Positions 55,105 through 64,000 of a DNA stretch of 64,000 bases are shown in pieces. The stretch's first letter is position 1. Each line of letters begins with the position of its first letter. Source of the stretch: Flavobacteriales bacterium 33_180_T64 (GTDB lineage Bacteria; Bacteroidota; Bacteroidia; Flavobacteriales; Flavobacteriaceae); contig MAAQ01000014.1 of NCBI GenBank assembly GCA_002162685.1, positions 124,001-188,000 of the forward strand. Direction: 5' to 3'. The notes below the pieces were generated by a model. The model ran no database searches, was not told the origin of the DNA, and was given only the letters and a program-made list of their open reading frames with translations. The position numbers were made by a program, and so were the translations under genes.

Positions 55105-55856
55105 CCTTAATTAGCTACGTTATTTTTGCATTATTATTACTATCGGTAATGGTGATACTCTTTTTTGTAACGTTTCAAAAACGAAAAAATAAGTTGTTAT
55201 TAGATCAAATTGAACAACAAAAGGCTTTTGATGAAGAAATCTCTCGAACGCAAACCGAAATTCAAGAACAAACCCTAAAACATATTGGTTGGGAATTACA
55301 TGATAATGTAGGTCAGTTGTTAGCTTATGCAAGTATGCAACTAAATATGTTAGGAACAAAAGTACCAGATGATGTAAAAGAGAGAGTAGTAGAAACCTCA
55401 AATATTGTAAAAGAAAGCTTAAAGGAAGTACGATCATTATCTAAATCTTTAAATAGTGATGTACTTTTAAATATGGGATTCGAAGCATCTATATCTAATG
55501 AATTAAACCGATTGAAACGTATGAAGTTTTCTTCTGCAGAATTGGAAATTATTGGTAATAGAAAAGATCTAAAAGATAAAAAGCATGAGATTATTATTTT
55601 TAGAATCCTACAAGAATTTTTTTCCAATGCTGTAAAATACTCTGAAGCCGATAACTTAAAAGTAACTTTAGACTATACACCAGAACATTTAACAATTTTA
55701 GCATCTGATGATGGTATAGGGTTTGATATTGCTTCAATAGAAAAGGGATCAGGATTTATAAACATGACCAGTAGAGCAGAACTTATTGATGCAACTATAG
55801 ACATTAAATCACAACCTAATGAAGGGGTAGAGCTTACTATGCATTATCTGTTTTAA
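55041..55856 (+). CDS. sensor histidine kinase (HisKA_3/HATPase)
   Basis: A 271-residue kinase: one membrane helix (about 24-48), a short coiled coil (KLLLDQIEQQKAFDEEIS), the dimerisation and phospho-acceptor region with His in IGWELHDNVGQLLAYA, and an ATPase domain with NAVKYSEA and DDGIGFD. No response regulator gene is adjacent, so its partner is elsewhere. The ATG at 55041 lies 64 bp inside the upstream gene. A TTG at 55059 is another possible start, so the first ~20 residues are uncertain. Its end overlaps the convergent rluA-like gene by 4 bp. Confidence 0.83.
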   Translation: MFYIRVLVFAQEEQAFINEQIALISYVIFALLLLSVMVILFFVTFQKRKNKLLLDQIEQQKAFDEEISRTQTEIQEQTLKHIGWELHDNVGQLLAYASMQLNMLGTKVPDDVKERVVETSNIVKESLKEVRSLSKSLNSDVLLNMGFEASISNELNRLKRMKFSSAELEIIGNRKDLKDKKHEIIIFRILQEFFSNAVKYSEADNLKVTLDYTPEHLTILASDDGIGFDIASIEKGSGFINMTSRAELIDATIDIKSQPNEGVELTMHYLF

Positions 55857-56557
55857 GCTTCACACGCATTCCAAATAGGATCATTAGGTAAATGCGCTGT
55901 AATGTCTATTCGATCTTTCGATACAGGATGTATAAACTGCAAGCGTCGCGCATGTAAACTAATACTAGCATCTTTATTACTTCGATTAAAACCATATTTT
56001 AAATCACCTTTAATTGGAGAGCCTATAGCAGATAACTGACACCTAATTTGATGGTGTCTGCCAGTTTCTAATTCTACTTCTAGTAGAAAATAACGCTCTA
56101 ATGTTTTGAGTAATTTATAATGTAATATGGCTTTTTTGCTACCCTCAACTTCTTTTGTATAGGCTGTAGATTTATTGTTTTTTGGATTTTTCTTTAGCCA
56201 ATTAATCAAGGTAGTTTCAGGCTTTAATGGCGAATTTTTAACAATTGCCCAATAGGTTTTATTTGCTTTTTTTTCAGCAAATAACTTGTTAAGCCTAGGA
56301 AGTGCTTTGCTTGTTTTTGCAAACATGACGATGCCAGTTGTAGGTCTATCTAATCGATGTACAACACCTAAATATACATTTCCGGGTTTATTATACTTAG
56401 CCTTGATATACTCTTTAACAACATCACTTAGAGGCTTGTCCCCAGTTTTGTCACCTTGCACAATATCACCAGCTCGTTTATTAACGATGATGATATGGTT
56501 ATCTTCATATAGAACTTGAAGATTATGTTTATTGGATAAGATTTTATCTTTAGACAC
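55853..56557 (-). CDS. RluA-family 23S rRNA/tRNA pseudouridine synthase
   Basis: A 234-residue RNA pseudouridine synthase that isomerises uridine in rRNA or tRNA. The catalytic Asp lies in GVVHRLDRPTTGIVMF, with LEVELETGRHHQIR and ISLHARRLQF further on, all RluA-family signatures. There is no S4 domain before it, as in RluA/RluC-short forms. It is transcribed from the minus strand 15 bp after panB, so the two are likely an operon. The exact uridine target cannot be read from sequence. Confidence 0.9.
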   Translation of the reverse strand: MSKDKILSNKHNLQVLYEDNHIIIVNKRAGDIVQGDKTGDKPLSDVVKEYIKAKYNKPGNVYLGVVHRLDRPTTGIVMFAKTSKALPRLNKLFAEKKANKTYWAIVKNSPLKPETTLINWLKKNPKNNKSTAYTKEVEGSKKAILHYKLLKTLERYFLLEVELETGRHHQIRCQLSAIGSPIKGDLKYGFNRSNKDASISLHARRLQFIHPVSKDRIDITAHLPNDPIWNACEA

Positions 56558-56572
56558 GTTTATGAATCTAAA

Positions 56573-57391
56573 TTAATATTGTTCATTATCATTAGGGAAA
56601 TCAACAGCTTTAACATCGTCAACATACTGTCCGATCGCTGCGGTCATATCATCATATAAATTCATGTAGCGACGTAAAAATCGAGGATTGAATTCATGTG
56701 TCATTCCAATCATATCATGAAGCACAAGTACTTGTCCATCAACTCCAGCTCCAGCACCAATTCCAATCACAGGAATAGAAACACTTTTAGCAACTTCAGC
56801 AGCTAAACTTGCTGGGATTTTTTCGAGTACAATACCAAAACAACCTGCTTTTTCTAATAGTAAAGCGTCTTCTTTTAGCTGTTTAGCTTCTTGTTCTTCT
56901 TTCGCTCTAACCGTATACGTACCAAATTTGTAGATCGATTGTGGTGTTAAACCTAAATGGCCCATAACAGGAATACCGGCATTAAGAATGCGTTTGATTG
57001 ATTCTTTTACTTCTTTTCCGCCTTCCATTTTTACAGCATGACCACCAGATTCTTTCATGATTCTAATTGCAGATCTTAAAGCCTCTTTTGGATCACTTTG
57101 ATAACTTCCAAACGGTAAATCAACAACGACTAATGCTCTATCAATAGCCCTAACAACCGAAGATGCATGGTAAATCATTTGATCTAATGTAATCGGTAAT
57201 GTTGTTTCATGTCCTGCCATGACATTACTCGCCGAATCACCAACTAAAATAACATCAACACCAGCTTCATCAACAATTTTGGCCATGGTATAATCGTAAG
57301 CTGTAAGCATCGATATTTTTTCATTATTTTGTTTCATCTCAATAAGAGATTTTACAGTAATTCTTTTGTAATCTTTTTTTGCAACAGACAT
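56573..57391 (-). CDS. panB: 3-methyl-2-oxobutanoate hydroxymethyltransferase
   Basis: First step of pantothenate (vitamin B5) synthesis: transfers a hydroxymethyl group from 5,10-methylene-THF to alpha-ketoisovalerate. The 272-residue TIM-barrel protein has [19 protein letters not shown], the Mg-binding [26 protein letters not shown] and the catalytic-Glu region [10 protein letters not shown], then [20 protein letters not shown]. All are standard PanB motifs. It is the first gene of a minus-strand pair with the pseudouridine synthase. The 104-bp space to the next plus-strand gene presumably holds divergent promoters. Confidence 0.95.
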   Translation of the reverse strand: MSVAKKDYKRITVKSLIEMKQNNEKISMLTAYDYTMAKIVDEAGVDVILVGDSASNVMAGHETTLPITLDQMIYHASSVVRAIDRALVVVDLPFGSYQSDPKEALRSAIRIMKESGGHAVKMEGGKEVKESIKRILNAGIPVMGHLGLTPQSIYKFGTYTVRAKEEQEAKQLKEDALLLEKAGCFGIVLEKIPASLAAEVAKSVSIPVIGIGAGAGVDGQVLVLHDMIGMTHEFNPRFLRRYMNLYDDMTAAIGQYVDDVKAVDFPNDNEQY

Positions 57392-57495
57392 AACGTAGAA
57401 ATTAATTATTGGTAAAAATACAGAGATTTGTTAAATTTTATTTATTCTGAAGCTTAAAAACTATTTATTTTATAATTTAACTGAAATTTTAAGAC

Positions 57496-57954
57496 ATGAA
57501 GTATACATTCTTTTTTAGTGCATTAATGATAAGTACGCTTTCTTTTTCTCAAACCTCAGAAAAAGATAAGGTTAAATCTACTATCGAACATTTTTTTGAA
57601 GGTTTTCATAAACAGGATAGTACAATAATTCTTGAGACTGTTTCTAAAGACATAAAAATGCAATCTATTGGAAAAAATAAAGAAGGAAAAGCTATTTTGA
57701 ATACTTCAGAATTCAAGAAGTTTTTAAATTCTATAGTGTCTATTCCAAAGGAAAAAACATTTAAAGAAGAACTTTTAGGGCTTACAATTCAAATTGATGG
57801 AGATATGGCTCATGTATGGACGCCATATGAATTTTGGTTTGATAACAATTTTAGTCATTGTGGTGTGAATTCATTTCAGTTATTTAAAGATGATGGTAAC
57901 TGGAAAATTATCTATTTAATAGATACTCGACGACGTGATTGTAAACAAGATTAA
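57496..57954 (+). CDS. secreted NTF2-like/SnoaL-type protein
   Basis: A 152-residue protein with a signal peptide (KYTFFFSALMISTLSFSQ) followed by an NTF2-like fold of the DUF4440/SnoaL kind. The features are the helical start KSTIEHFFEGFHKQDSTI and the later strands MAHVWTPYEFWFDNNF and FQLFKDDGNWKIIYLIDT. Such proteins are mostly small-ligand-binding domains and many have no catalytic role. It is a single plus-strand gene between two minus-strand genes. Confidence 0.8.
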   Translation: MKYTFFFSALMISTLSFSQTSEKDKVKSTIEHFFEGFHKQDSTIILETVSKDIKMQSIGKNKEGKAILNTSEFKKFLNSIVSIPKEKTFKEELLGLTIQIDGDMAHVWTPYEFWFDNNFSHCGVNSFQLFKDDGNWKIIYLIDTRRRDCKQD

Positions 57955-58008
57955 TTACTTTAATCTTTGGAAGACTAAAACTAAGGATCATACATCATTT
58001 AGCTAAAA

Positions 58009-59430
58009 CTAGCAGTCTGCCATATTTACACTAATTGCCAAACCGCCTTCAGATGTTTCTTTATACTTGGTATTCATGTCTTTTGCAGTTTCCCACATGG
58101 TATTAATCACTTTGTCTAAAGGAACTTTTACATTTTTCGGATCAGTATCTAAAGCTAATTCACAAGCATTTATAGCTTTAATTGCTCCCATTGCATTACG
58201 TTCAATACACGGAATTTGTACTAAGCCTCCAATAGGATCACATGTTAAACCTAGATGATGTTCCATAGCAATTTCTGCAGCCACTAATACTTGTTCTGGA
58301 GATCCACCTGATAATTCACATAGGGCACCAGCTGCCATAGCAGAAGAAACACCAATTTCAGCTTGACATCCACCCATTGCAGCACTTATTGTGGCTCCTT
58401 TTTTAAAGATACTTCCTATTTCACCAGCCACTAATAAAAAACGCTTGATATCTTCAAAATCACCATCATGATTTTCGATAACTAGATAATACATAAGTAC
58501 AGCAGGAATTACACCAGCACTTCCATTTGTTGGAGCAGTAACAACACGGCCTAAAGACGCATTTACTTCATTAACAGAAAGCGCAAAACAGCTTACCCAT
58601 TTAAGAATTTGACGAAACTTAACCTCTGTATTTCTTATAGAATATAACCACTCTACAGGATTAGAGTAAGCCACGCTGCCTTTTAAACTTTTATGCATAT
58701 CAAAAGCGCGACGTCTAACATTTAATCCACCAGGAAGACTGCCTTCAGTATGACAGCCAGTATACATACATTCAAGCATCGTATCCCAAACACGTTTCAG
58801 CTCATTATTAATTTCTGCTTCAGAGCGAATAGATTTTTCGTTTTCAAAAACAACTTCAGAAATAGATTTGTTTAAATCACTACAAAATTTAAGAAGTTCA
58901 GTTCCTTTCTCTATGGGATACGGAAACGAGCATTTAATTTCAAAATTCTTTTTGTGATTTGTACGTTCTTCTTTTACGACAAAACCACCTCCAATAGAGT
59001 AAAAGGTTGATTTGCTCTTTTCGCCATTTATAATTGCTGTAAATGTCATTCCGTTTGAATGAAAAGGTAAAAATTTTCTGTGGAATGTAATGGCCTCTTC
59101 TGGATCAAATTCTAAAACATTTTCACCGTTAAAATTTAATGTTTTTGAGGTTTTAATAGTCGTAATGTATTCCGCTATATTTTCAGTAGGAATAGTTTCA
59201 GGATCACATCCTAATAATCCAAGCATAATAGCATAATCAGTAGCATGTCCTTTTCCTGTTAAAGATAAAGAACCGTAGAGGTCAATAGCTATTTTTTCGA
59301 CGCAATCAAACTTTTTTGAATCTTTAAGTTCATTAATCCAACGTTCTGCTGCTCGCCAAGGACCTAGGGTGTGAGAACTTGATGGACCAACACCAATTTT
59401 GAGCATGTCAAAGACAGAAATACACTCCAT
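58009..59430 (-). CDS. sdaA: L-serine ammonia-lyase (single-chain, 4Fe-4S)
   Basis: Converts L-serine to pyruvate and ammonia. The 473-residue protein has the beta domain start [17 protein letters not shown] and GPWRAAERW. The alpha domain has [26 protein letters not shown], and cysteines in [20 protein letters not shown] and IPCIERN that bind the 4Fe-4S cluster. It is the E. coli SdaA/SdaB type rather than the PLP type. It is transcribed on the minus strand, away from dnaK, with a 194-bp divergent intergenic region that contains inverted repeats. Confidence 0.95.
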   Translation of the reverse strand: MECISVFDMLKIGVGPSSSHTLGPWRAAERWINELKDSKKFDCVEKIAIDLYGSLSLTGKGHATDYAIMLGLLGCDPETIPTENIAEYITTIKTSKTLNFNGENVLEFDPEEAITFHRKFLPFHSNGMTFTAIINGEKSKSTFYSIGGGFVVKEERTNHKKNFEIKCSFPYPIEKGTELLKFCSDLNKSISEVVFENEKSIRSEAEINNELKRVWDTMLECMYTGCHTEGSLPGGLNVRRRAFDMHKSLKGSVAYSNPVEWLYSIRNTEVKFRQILKWVSCFALSVNEVNASLGRVVTAPTNGSAGVIPAVLMYYLVIENHDGDFEDIKRFLLVAGEIGSIFKKGATISAAMGGCQAEIGVSSAMAAGALCELSGGSPEQVLVAAEIAMEHHLGLTCDPIGGLVQIPCIERNAMGAIKAINACELALDTDPKNVKVPLDKVINTMWETAKDMNTKYKETSEGGLAISVNMADC

Positions 59431-59511
59431 TTACGAAATCGTTTTAGCGCGTCAAATATAATCTGTTTTCAATTAATTCAATACTTTTTATTTAAAACTT
59501 TAAGAATCGAA

Positions 59512-59554
59512 ATGACATCATGTCATATTTTTTGTCATGGCATAATCATTGACA
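59512..59554 (+). promoter_or_regulatory. paired TGACA/TGTCA inverted repeats upstream of dnaK
   Basis: ATGACAT-C-ATGTCAT is a perfect 7-bp inverted repeat at 59512-59526. A second pair, TGTCA (59533-59537) and TGACA (59550-59554), follows. They lie 70-113 bp before the dnaK ATG and 82-124 bp from the sdaA start. This is not the CIRCE element (TTAGCACTC-N9-GAGTGCTAA). Possible operator. Confidence 0.5.
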
Positions 59555-59624
59555 TATAGAAAATGGAATTAAAATGAACTTAACATTTCTGAAGTAAAGG
59601 AAATTTATAAAACAAATATATATT

Positions 59625-61529
59625 ATGAGTAAGATTATTGGAATCGATTTAGGGACTACAAACTCTTGTGTTTCTGTAATGGAAGGGAATGAGCCAGTAG
59701 TTATCCCAAACGCTGAAGGTAAAAGAACAACACCTTCGGTTATAGCCTTTGTAGAAGGTGGAGAAATTAAAGTTGGTGATCCTGCAAAACGACAAGCAGT
59801 AACCAACCCAACAAAAACGGTGTATTCTATTAAACGTTTTATGGGTAACAAATATTCTGAATCTAAAAGAGAAGCAGAACGTGTACCATATAAAGTAGTA
59901 AAAGGTGATAATGATACGCCAAGAGTAGATATTGATGGTCGTTTATACACACCTCAAGAATTATCAGCAATGATTCTTCAAAAAATGAAGAAAACTGCTG
60001 AAGATTATTTAGGTCAAGATGTAAGTGAAGCTGTAATTACTGTACCAGCTTATTTTAATGATTCGCAACGTCAAGCTACTAAAGAAGCAGGTGAAATTGC
60101 AGGTTTAAAAGTAAGACGTATCATTAATGAGCCAACAGCAGCAGCTTTAGCTTATGGAATGGATAAAAAAGGAATTGACCAAAAAATCGTTGTTTTTGAT
60201 TTTGGTGGAGGTACACATGATGTATCTATCCTAGAATTAGGTGATGGTGTATTTGAAGTATTATCAACAGATGGAGATACACACTTAGGTGGTGATGATG
60301 TAGATGAAAAAGTGATTAATTGGTTAGCAGAAGAGTTTAATGCTGAAGAAGGCATTGATTTACGTAAAGATCCAATGGCTTTACAACGTTTAAAAGAAGC
60401 TTCTGAGAAAGCAAAAATCGAATTATCATCTTCAGCTCAAACAGAAATTAATTTACCATACGTTACAGCTACAGCTAGTGGACCAAAACACTTAGTACGT
60501 ACATTAACACGTTCTAAATTTGAGCAATTAATAGACGACTTAGTAAAACGTACAATCGAGCCATGTGCATCAGCTTTAAAAGCAGCAGGTTTATCAAAAA
60601 GTGATATTGATGAAGTGATTTTAGTAGGTGGATCAACACGTATACCAGCAGTACAAGAAGCTGTTGAAAAGTTCTTTGGAAAAACACCAAGTAAAGGTGT
60701 TAATCCAGATGAAGTTGTATCTCTAGGAGCAGGAATTCAAGGTGGTGTATTAACAGGAGACGTTAAAGATGTTCTTTTATTAGATGTAACACCATTATCT
60801 CTTGGTATTGAAACAATGGGTAACGTTCTGACAAAGTTAATAGATGCTAATACAACGATTCCTACTAAGAAATCTCAAGTATTCTCTACAGCCGCAGATA
60901 ATCAACCATCGGTAGAAATTCATGTATTACAAGGAGAGCGTCCAATGGCAGCAGATAATAATACAATTGGTCGTTTCCATTTAGACGGAATTCCACCAGC
61001 ACAAAGAGGAACGCCTCAAATTGAGGTAACATTTGATATTGATGCTAATGGTATTATTAAAGTTTCTGCTACTGATAAAGCAACAAATAAAACACAGGAT
61101 ATTCGTATTGAAGCCTCTTCTGGTTTAACAGAAGAAGAAATTGCTAAAATGAAGCAAGAAGCTGAAGCTAATGCAGATGCAGATGCTAAAGCAAAAGAAA
61201 CTGCCGATAAATTAAATGAAGCAGATGCTATGATTTTCCAAACAGAAAGTCAGTTAAAAGAATTTGGTGATAAATTATCAGACGATAAGAAACAACCAAT
61301 CGAAGGCGCTTTAGAAGAATTGAAAAAAGCTTATGAAACTAAAGATATTGCTGTTATAGAGCCTGCTTTAGAAAAAATTAATGAAGCTTGGAAAGTTGCT
61401 TCTGAAGAAATGTACAAGGCACAAGCCGATGCTCAAGGTGGAGCAGAAGCACCAGGACCAGATGCAAGTCAAAATGGGCAAGCAGAAGAGAATGATGTTG
61501 AAGATGTAGATTTCGAAGAAGTTAAATAA
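59625..61529 (+). CDS. dnaK: Hsp70 chaperone DnaK
   Basis: A 634-residue ATP-dependent chaperone. The N-terminal ATPase domain has [34 protein letters not shown] and the phosphate loop [16 protein letters not shown] (His in place of the common Phe, as usual in flavobacteria as I recall). The substrate-binding domain includes [13 protein letters not shown] and [10 protein letters not shown], and the tail ends in the acidic [10 protein letters not shown]. It is full length. No dnaJ or grpE gene is next to it. It is followed by a strong terminator. Confidence 0.98.
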   Translation: MSKIIGIDLGTTNSCVSVMEGNEPVVIPNAEGKRTTPSVIAFVEGGEIKVGDPAKRQAVTNPTKTVYSIKRFMGNKYSESKREAERVPYKVVKGDNDTPRVDIDGRLYTPQELSAMILQKMKKTAEDYLGQDVSEAVITVPAYFNDSQRQATKEAGEIAGLKVRRIINEPTAAALAYGMDKKGIDQKIVVFDFGGGTHDVSILELGDGVFEVLSTDGDTHLGGDDVDEKVINWLAEEFNAEEGIDLRKDPMALQRLKEASEKAKIELSSSAQTEINLPYVTATASGPKHLVRTLTRSKFEQLIDDLVKRTIEPCASALKAAGLSKSDIDEVILVGGSTRIPAVQEAVEKFFGKTPSKGVNPDEVVSLGAGIQGGVLTGDVKDVLLLDVTPLSLGIETMGNVLTKLIDANTTIPTKKSQVFSTAADNQPSVEIHVLQGERPMAADNNTIGRFHLDGIPPAQRGTPQIEVTFDIDANGIIKVSATDKATNKTQDIRIEASSGLTEEEIAKMKQEAEANADADAKAKETADKLNEADAMIFQTESQLKEFGDKLSDDKKQPIEGALEELKKAYETKDIAVIEPALEKINEAWKVASEEMYKAQADAQGGAEAPGPDASQNGQAEENDVEDVDFEEVK

Positions 61530-61580
61530 TAATTATCCTGAATCTAATTCAGTAATACAATATAATTACTTAACATTTGG

Positions 61581-61612
61581 AAAAACGCAATCAGAAATGA
61601 TTGCGTTTTTTT
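61581..61612 (+). terminator. intrinsic terminator after dnaK
   Basis: AAAAACGCAATCA, loop GAAA, TGATTGCGTTTTT: a 13-bp perfect stem with a T-run, about 50 bp after the dnaK stop. Confidence 0.92.
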
Positions 61613-61657
61613 ATGATTATAGTCGTAATTTGCACCTCATAAAAGTCATTTTAATTT

Positions 61658-62887
61658 ATGATATTTTCATCTTCAATAGAAACGTTATCTCAACCTAAAC
61701 GTCTTGCTGTAAAACTCACTTCAAAAGGAGAGAATTATGTGCAACAGTCACATCCTTGGGTATTTTCTGATAGTATTGTGAAAATTAATTCAGAGGCTAA
61801 AACAGGAGATTTAGCGATTGTCTTCGGAAAGAAAAAAAATGGTATGATCGGTATTGGTTTGTATGATGCCAATTCGCCAATTCGTATTAAAATGATTTAT
61901 AATGATAGTAAACCTGTTACCATTAATGATGATTTTTTTCTTCGGAAAATTGAAGCAGCATACAAAATACGACGCCCTCTTTTAAAAACGAATACAACAA
62001 GTTACAGATTACTATTTGGCGAAAATGATGGATTTCCTTCATTAATTGCCGATGTTTATAATACTGTTTTAGTCGTAAAAATCTATTCTGAAATCTGGTT
62101 GCCTTATTTAAAAACTATTTTAGAAAGTTTGATAGTAACTTCTGAATGCCAAACTATTGTGATTAGATTGAGTCGTGGTTTACAGAATTCAGATTCTCAT
62201 CAATTACAAGATGGTGATGTTGTTTATGGCACCTTAGAAAATGAGGTTGTAACATTTGTTGAGCACGATGTTAACTTTTCAGCAAATGTGATTAAAGGTC
62301 ATAAAACAGGCTACTTTTTAGACCATCGCGAAAATAGAAGACAGGTTGGGTTGTTAAGCAAAAATAAAACCGTTTTAGATGTGTTTTCTTATGCTGGTGG
62401 ATTTTCAGTTCATGCCCTTACTAATGGAGCAAAAGAAGTGACAAGTCTTGATATTAGTACACAAGCTCTTGAGATTGCAAAACAAAATGGAAAACTTAAT
62501 GCGTATTCAGGAAAACATATTACTTTGGCAGGAGATGCTTTTAAAATTTTAGAACAACTTATTTCAGAGAAAAAGCGATTTGATGTGATTATTATTGATC
62601 CGCCAAGTTTTGCGAAACAACAATCAGAAATTCAATTAGCAAAGAAAAAATATGCTCAGCTAGCGAGATTGGGAGAGAAACTCACAGCAAGAGAGGGTTT
62701 GTTGGTTTTAGCATCGTGTTCATCTCGTGTTACTGCAACTGCTTTTTATGATATAAATGAGCAAACTCTAAAATCTACTAAACGCTCATTTCATATAGAA
62801 CAAAAGACCCTACATGACATAGATCATCCTGTAGGTTTTCAAGAAGGTGCGTATTTGAAATGTGGTTATTACAGATTTCTTGATTAG
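61658..62887 (+). CDS. class I SAM-dependent rRNA methyltransferase (RlmI/YccW family)
   Basis: A 409-residue RNA methyltransferase related to RlmI, which makes m5C1962 in E. coli 23S rRNA. An N-terminal PUA domain (about 10-90, HPWVFSDSIVKI) is followed by the EEHD-like middle domain and the Rossmann methyltransferase. The latter has GYFLDHRENRR, the SAM loop VLDVFSYAGGFSVHA, VTSLDIS and the catalytic DPPSFAK, with a later Cys in LASCSSRV. It is likely an rRNA cytosine methyltransferase. It lies 128 bp after dnaK, behind the terminator. Confidence 0.9.
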   Translation: MIFSSSIETLSQPKRLAVKLTSKGENYVQQSHPWVFSDSIVKINSEAKTGDLAIVFGKKKNGMIGIGLYDANSPIRIKMIYNDSKPVTINDDFFLRKIEAAYKIRRPLLKTNTTSYRLLFGENDGFPSLIADVYNTVLVVKIYSEIWLPYLKTILESLIVTSECQTIVIRLSRGLQNSDSHQLQDGDVVYGTLENEVVTFVEHDVNFSANVIKGHKTGYFLDHRENRRQVGLLSKNKTVLDVFSYAGGFSVHALTNGAKEVTSLDISTQALEIAKQNGKLNAYSGKHITLAGDAFKILEQLISEKKRFDVIIIDPPSFAKQQSEIQLAKKKYAQLARLGEKLTAREGLLVLASCSSRVTATAFYDINEQTLKSTKRSFHIEQKTLHDIDHPVGFQEGAYLKCGYYRFLD

Positions 62888-62944
62888 CAAACTGTTATGC
62901 ATGCATAATATTTTGTTATATTTGTTCAACTTAATATGTTACTC

Positions 62945-63892
62945 ATGGAAACCCAGCTTACGCAACTTCTTAATATAAAACATCCAATCATTCAAGCACC
63001 AATGTTTTTGGTGTCTAATGTAGCAATGGTTACTGAAGCAATGAAAAGTGGTATTGCAGGTTGTATTCCTGCTTTAAATTATAGAACATTAGATGAATTG
63101 CGTGTTGCTATAAAAGCACTAAAAGCAAATAAAGTTGAAGGAGGATCGTTTGGATTTAACTTGATAGTTAATAAATCTAATGTTAAATATAAAGGGCAAT
63201 TAGAAGTGATATGTGAAGAAGGCTGTGATTTTATTATTACATCTCTTGGAAGTCCTGAGGAAACTATAAAACAAGCACATGCTGTTGGGATTAAAGTCTT
63301 TTGTGATGTTGTAGATTTAAAGTTTGCTAAAAAGGTGGAATATTTAGGAGCTGATGCTGCTATAGCTGTAAATAATCAAGCTGGTGGACACAGAGGCAAC
63401 CTCACACCAGAAGAATTAACAAAATTGCTTAGTACAGAATTAAAGATCCCTGTTATTTCAGCAGGAGGTGTTGGATGCAAAGCAGATATTGATGATATGT
63501 TGAGTTATGGAGCCGAAGGCGTTTCTGTAGGAAGTCCGTTTATAGCCTCTACTGAAGCTGGTGTAACTGATGATTATAAGCAAGCTTGTGTTAAATATGG
63601 TGCAGACGATATCATAATGACCGAACGTATTTCTGGTACACCCTGTACCGTTATTAATACGCCTTATGTTCAAAAAATAGGAACTAAAGCAACTTGGTTA
63701 GAAAGGCTACTTAATAAAAATAAAAAGCTTAAAAAGTGGGTAAAAATGGTGCGTTTTTCAATTGGAATGAGAGCTACAGAAAAAGCCGCCAAAAAGGCGA
63801 CTTATAAGACGGTTTGGGTAGCAGGACCTAGTATTGAGCATACTAAAGCTATTTTATCTACAAAAGCCATTGTAGATAAATTAATTACATAA
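62945..63892 (+). CDS. NAD(P)H-dependent flavin oxidoreductase (nitronate monooxygenase/FabK-like)
   Basis: An FMN TIM-barrel protein of about 315 residues in the nitronate monooxygenase / enoyl-ACP reductase II family. Motifs are KHPIIQAPMFLVSN at the start, AAIAVNNQAGGHRG around the catalytic loop, and PVISAGGVGCKADIDDMLSYGAEGVSVGSPF for FMN phosphate binding. I use the ATG at 62945 because a -7-like TATATTTG at 62917-62924 would place transcription start near 62930; the ATG at 62936 is an alternative. The substrate could be a nitroalkane or an enoyl thioester, and neither is shown by context. Its end overlaps the end of the minus-strand gene downstream. Confidence 0.88.
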   Translation: METQLTQLLNIKHPIIQAPMFLVSNVAMVTEAMKSGIAGCIPALNYRTLDELRVAIKALKANKVEGGSFGFNLIVNKSNVKYKGQLEVICEEGCDFIITSLGSPEETIKQAHAVGIKVFCDVVDLKFAKKVEYLGADAAIAVNNQAGGHRGNLTPEELTKLLSTELKIPVISAGGVGCKADIDDMLSYGAEGVSVGSPFIASTEAGVTDDYKQACVKYGADDIIMTERISGTPCTVINTPYVQKIGTKATWLERLLNKNKKLKKWVKMVRFSIGMRATEKAAKKATYKTVWVAGPSIEHTKAILSTKAIVDKLIT

Positions 63893-64000
63893 TAGGAATA
63901 TAAAATTCAGTTTTCAATTTGTTCTCAACTACGCGCTCTGGATTACTAATATACTTTTCTCGTACAGGTTCATCTCTTAATTCGTAATCTGTATTTAGTA
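63885..64000 (-). CDS. GyrI-like/AraC effector-binding domain protein, C-terminal end only
   Basis: Only the last ~37 codons are in the window. They read DEPVREKYISNPERVVENKL and end TEFYIPIM before the stop at 63885-63887. This is the typical C-terminus of GyrI-like small-molecule-binding domains, found alone or after AraC/MerR DNA-binding domains. The N-terminal part is outside the window, so I cannot tell which. It converges on and overlaps the flavin oxidoreductase gene by 8 bp. Confidence 0.7.
   Translation of the reverse strand, partial: LNTDYELRDEPVREKYISNPERVVENKLKTEFYIPIM

Noticed and set aside
59512-59554. CIRCE/HrcA site upstream of dnaK
   Set aside because: The half-sites are TGACA/TGTCA, not TTAGCACTC/GAGTGCTAA, and the spacing differs.

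Overview
The window comes from a member of the Bacteroidota, most likely a marine Flavobacteriaceae. The DNA is AT-rich. Start regions are A/T-rich rather than Shine-Dalgarno-like. Several intergenic regions carry the Bacteroidetes -7 box TAnnTTTG. One large secreted protein ends in a type IX secretion (T9SS) sorting domain, and TonB-linked outer-membrane and S41-peptidase lipoprotein genes are present. No rRNA, tRNA, insertion sequence, CRISPR array or replication origin was seen.

Left part (1-20.7 kb): a 5'-truncated adenine deaminase, two alpha/beta hydrolases, a convergent DASS/SLC13 transporter and a four-gene operon (M15-like peptidase, lipoprotein, small protein, amidohydrolase) of unknown purpose. 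Next comes a long plus-strand operon, 9.3-20.7 kb, that can take uracil or thymine from uptake to acyl-CoA. It encodes two transporters (NCS1, SSS), PreT/PreA dihydropyrimidine dehydrogenase, dihydropyrimidinase, beta-ureidopropionase, a class III aminotransferase and a CoA-acylating semialdehyde dehydrogenase. Its spacers hold heptameric repeats and a relic of a four-helix-bundle gene.

Middle part (20.9-35.6 kb): a T9SS-exported beta-helix protein, a LytTR regulator with an aberrant receiver, a tiny lipoprotein and a TPR histidine kinase with its response regulator. They are followed by the most interesting locus: four tandem units, each made of a two-hairpin RNA leader plus a small secreted acidic peptide. 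Downstream on the same strand lie an HTTM/SdpA-SdpB-like membrane pair, an S41 peptidase lipoprotein, a TonB-plug outer-membrane protein and a DCC thiol oxidoreductase. I read this as a candidate peptide production, maturation and export system.

Right part (35.7-64 kb): an intact comM/yifB, then a 16-kb set made of a 125-aa protein, a 1196-aa protein, a secreted MBL hydrolase and a 3479-aa LysM-repeat protein with no signal peptide. Decayed comM pieces lie at 23.8 kb (5' part) and 53.5 kb (middle plus 3' end), in the same orientation, so the whole 24-53.5 kb block may be an accessory island that once split a comM copy. Housekeeping genes follow: a membrane protein and histidine kinase pair, an RluA-type pseudouridine synthase, panB, an NTF2-like protein, sdaA, dnaK, an RlmI-type methyltransferase, an NMO/FabK-like flavoprotein and the end of a GyrI-like gene.
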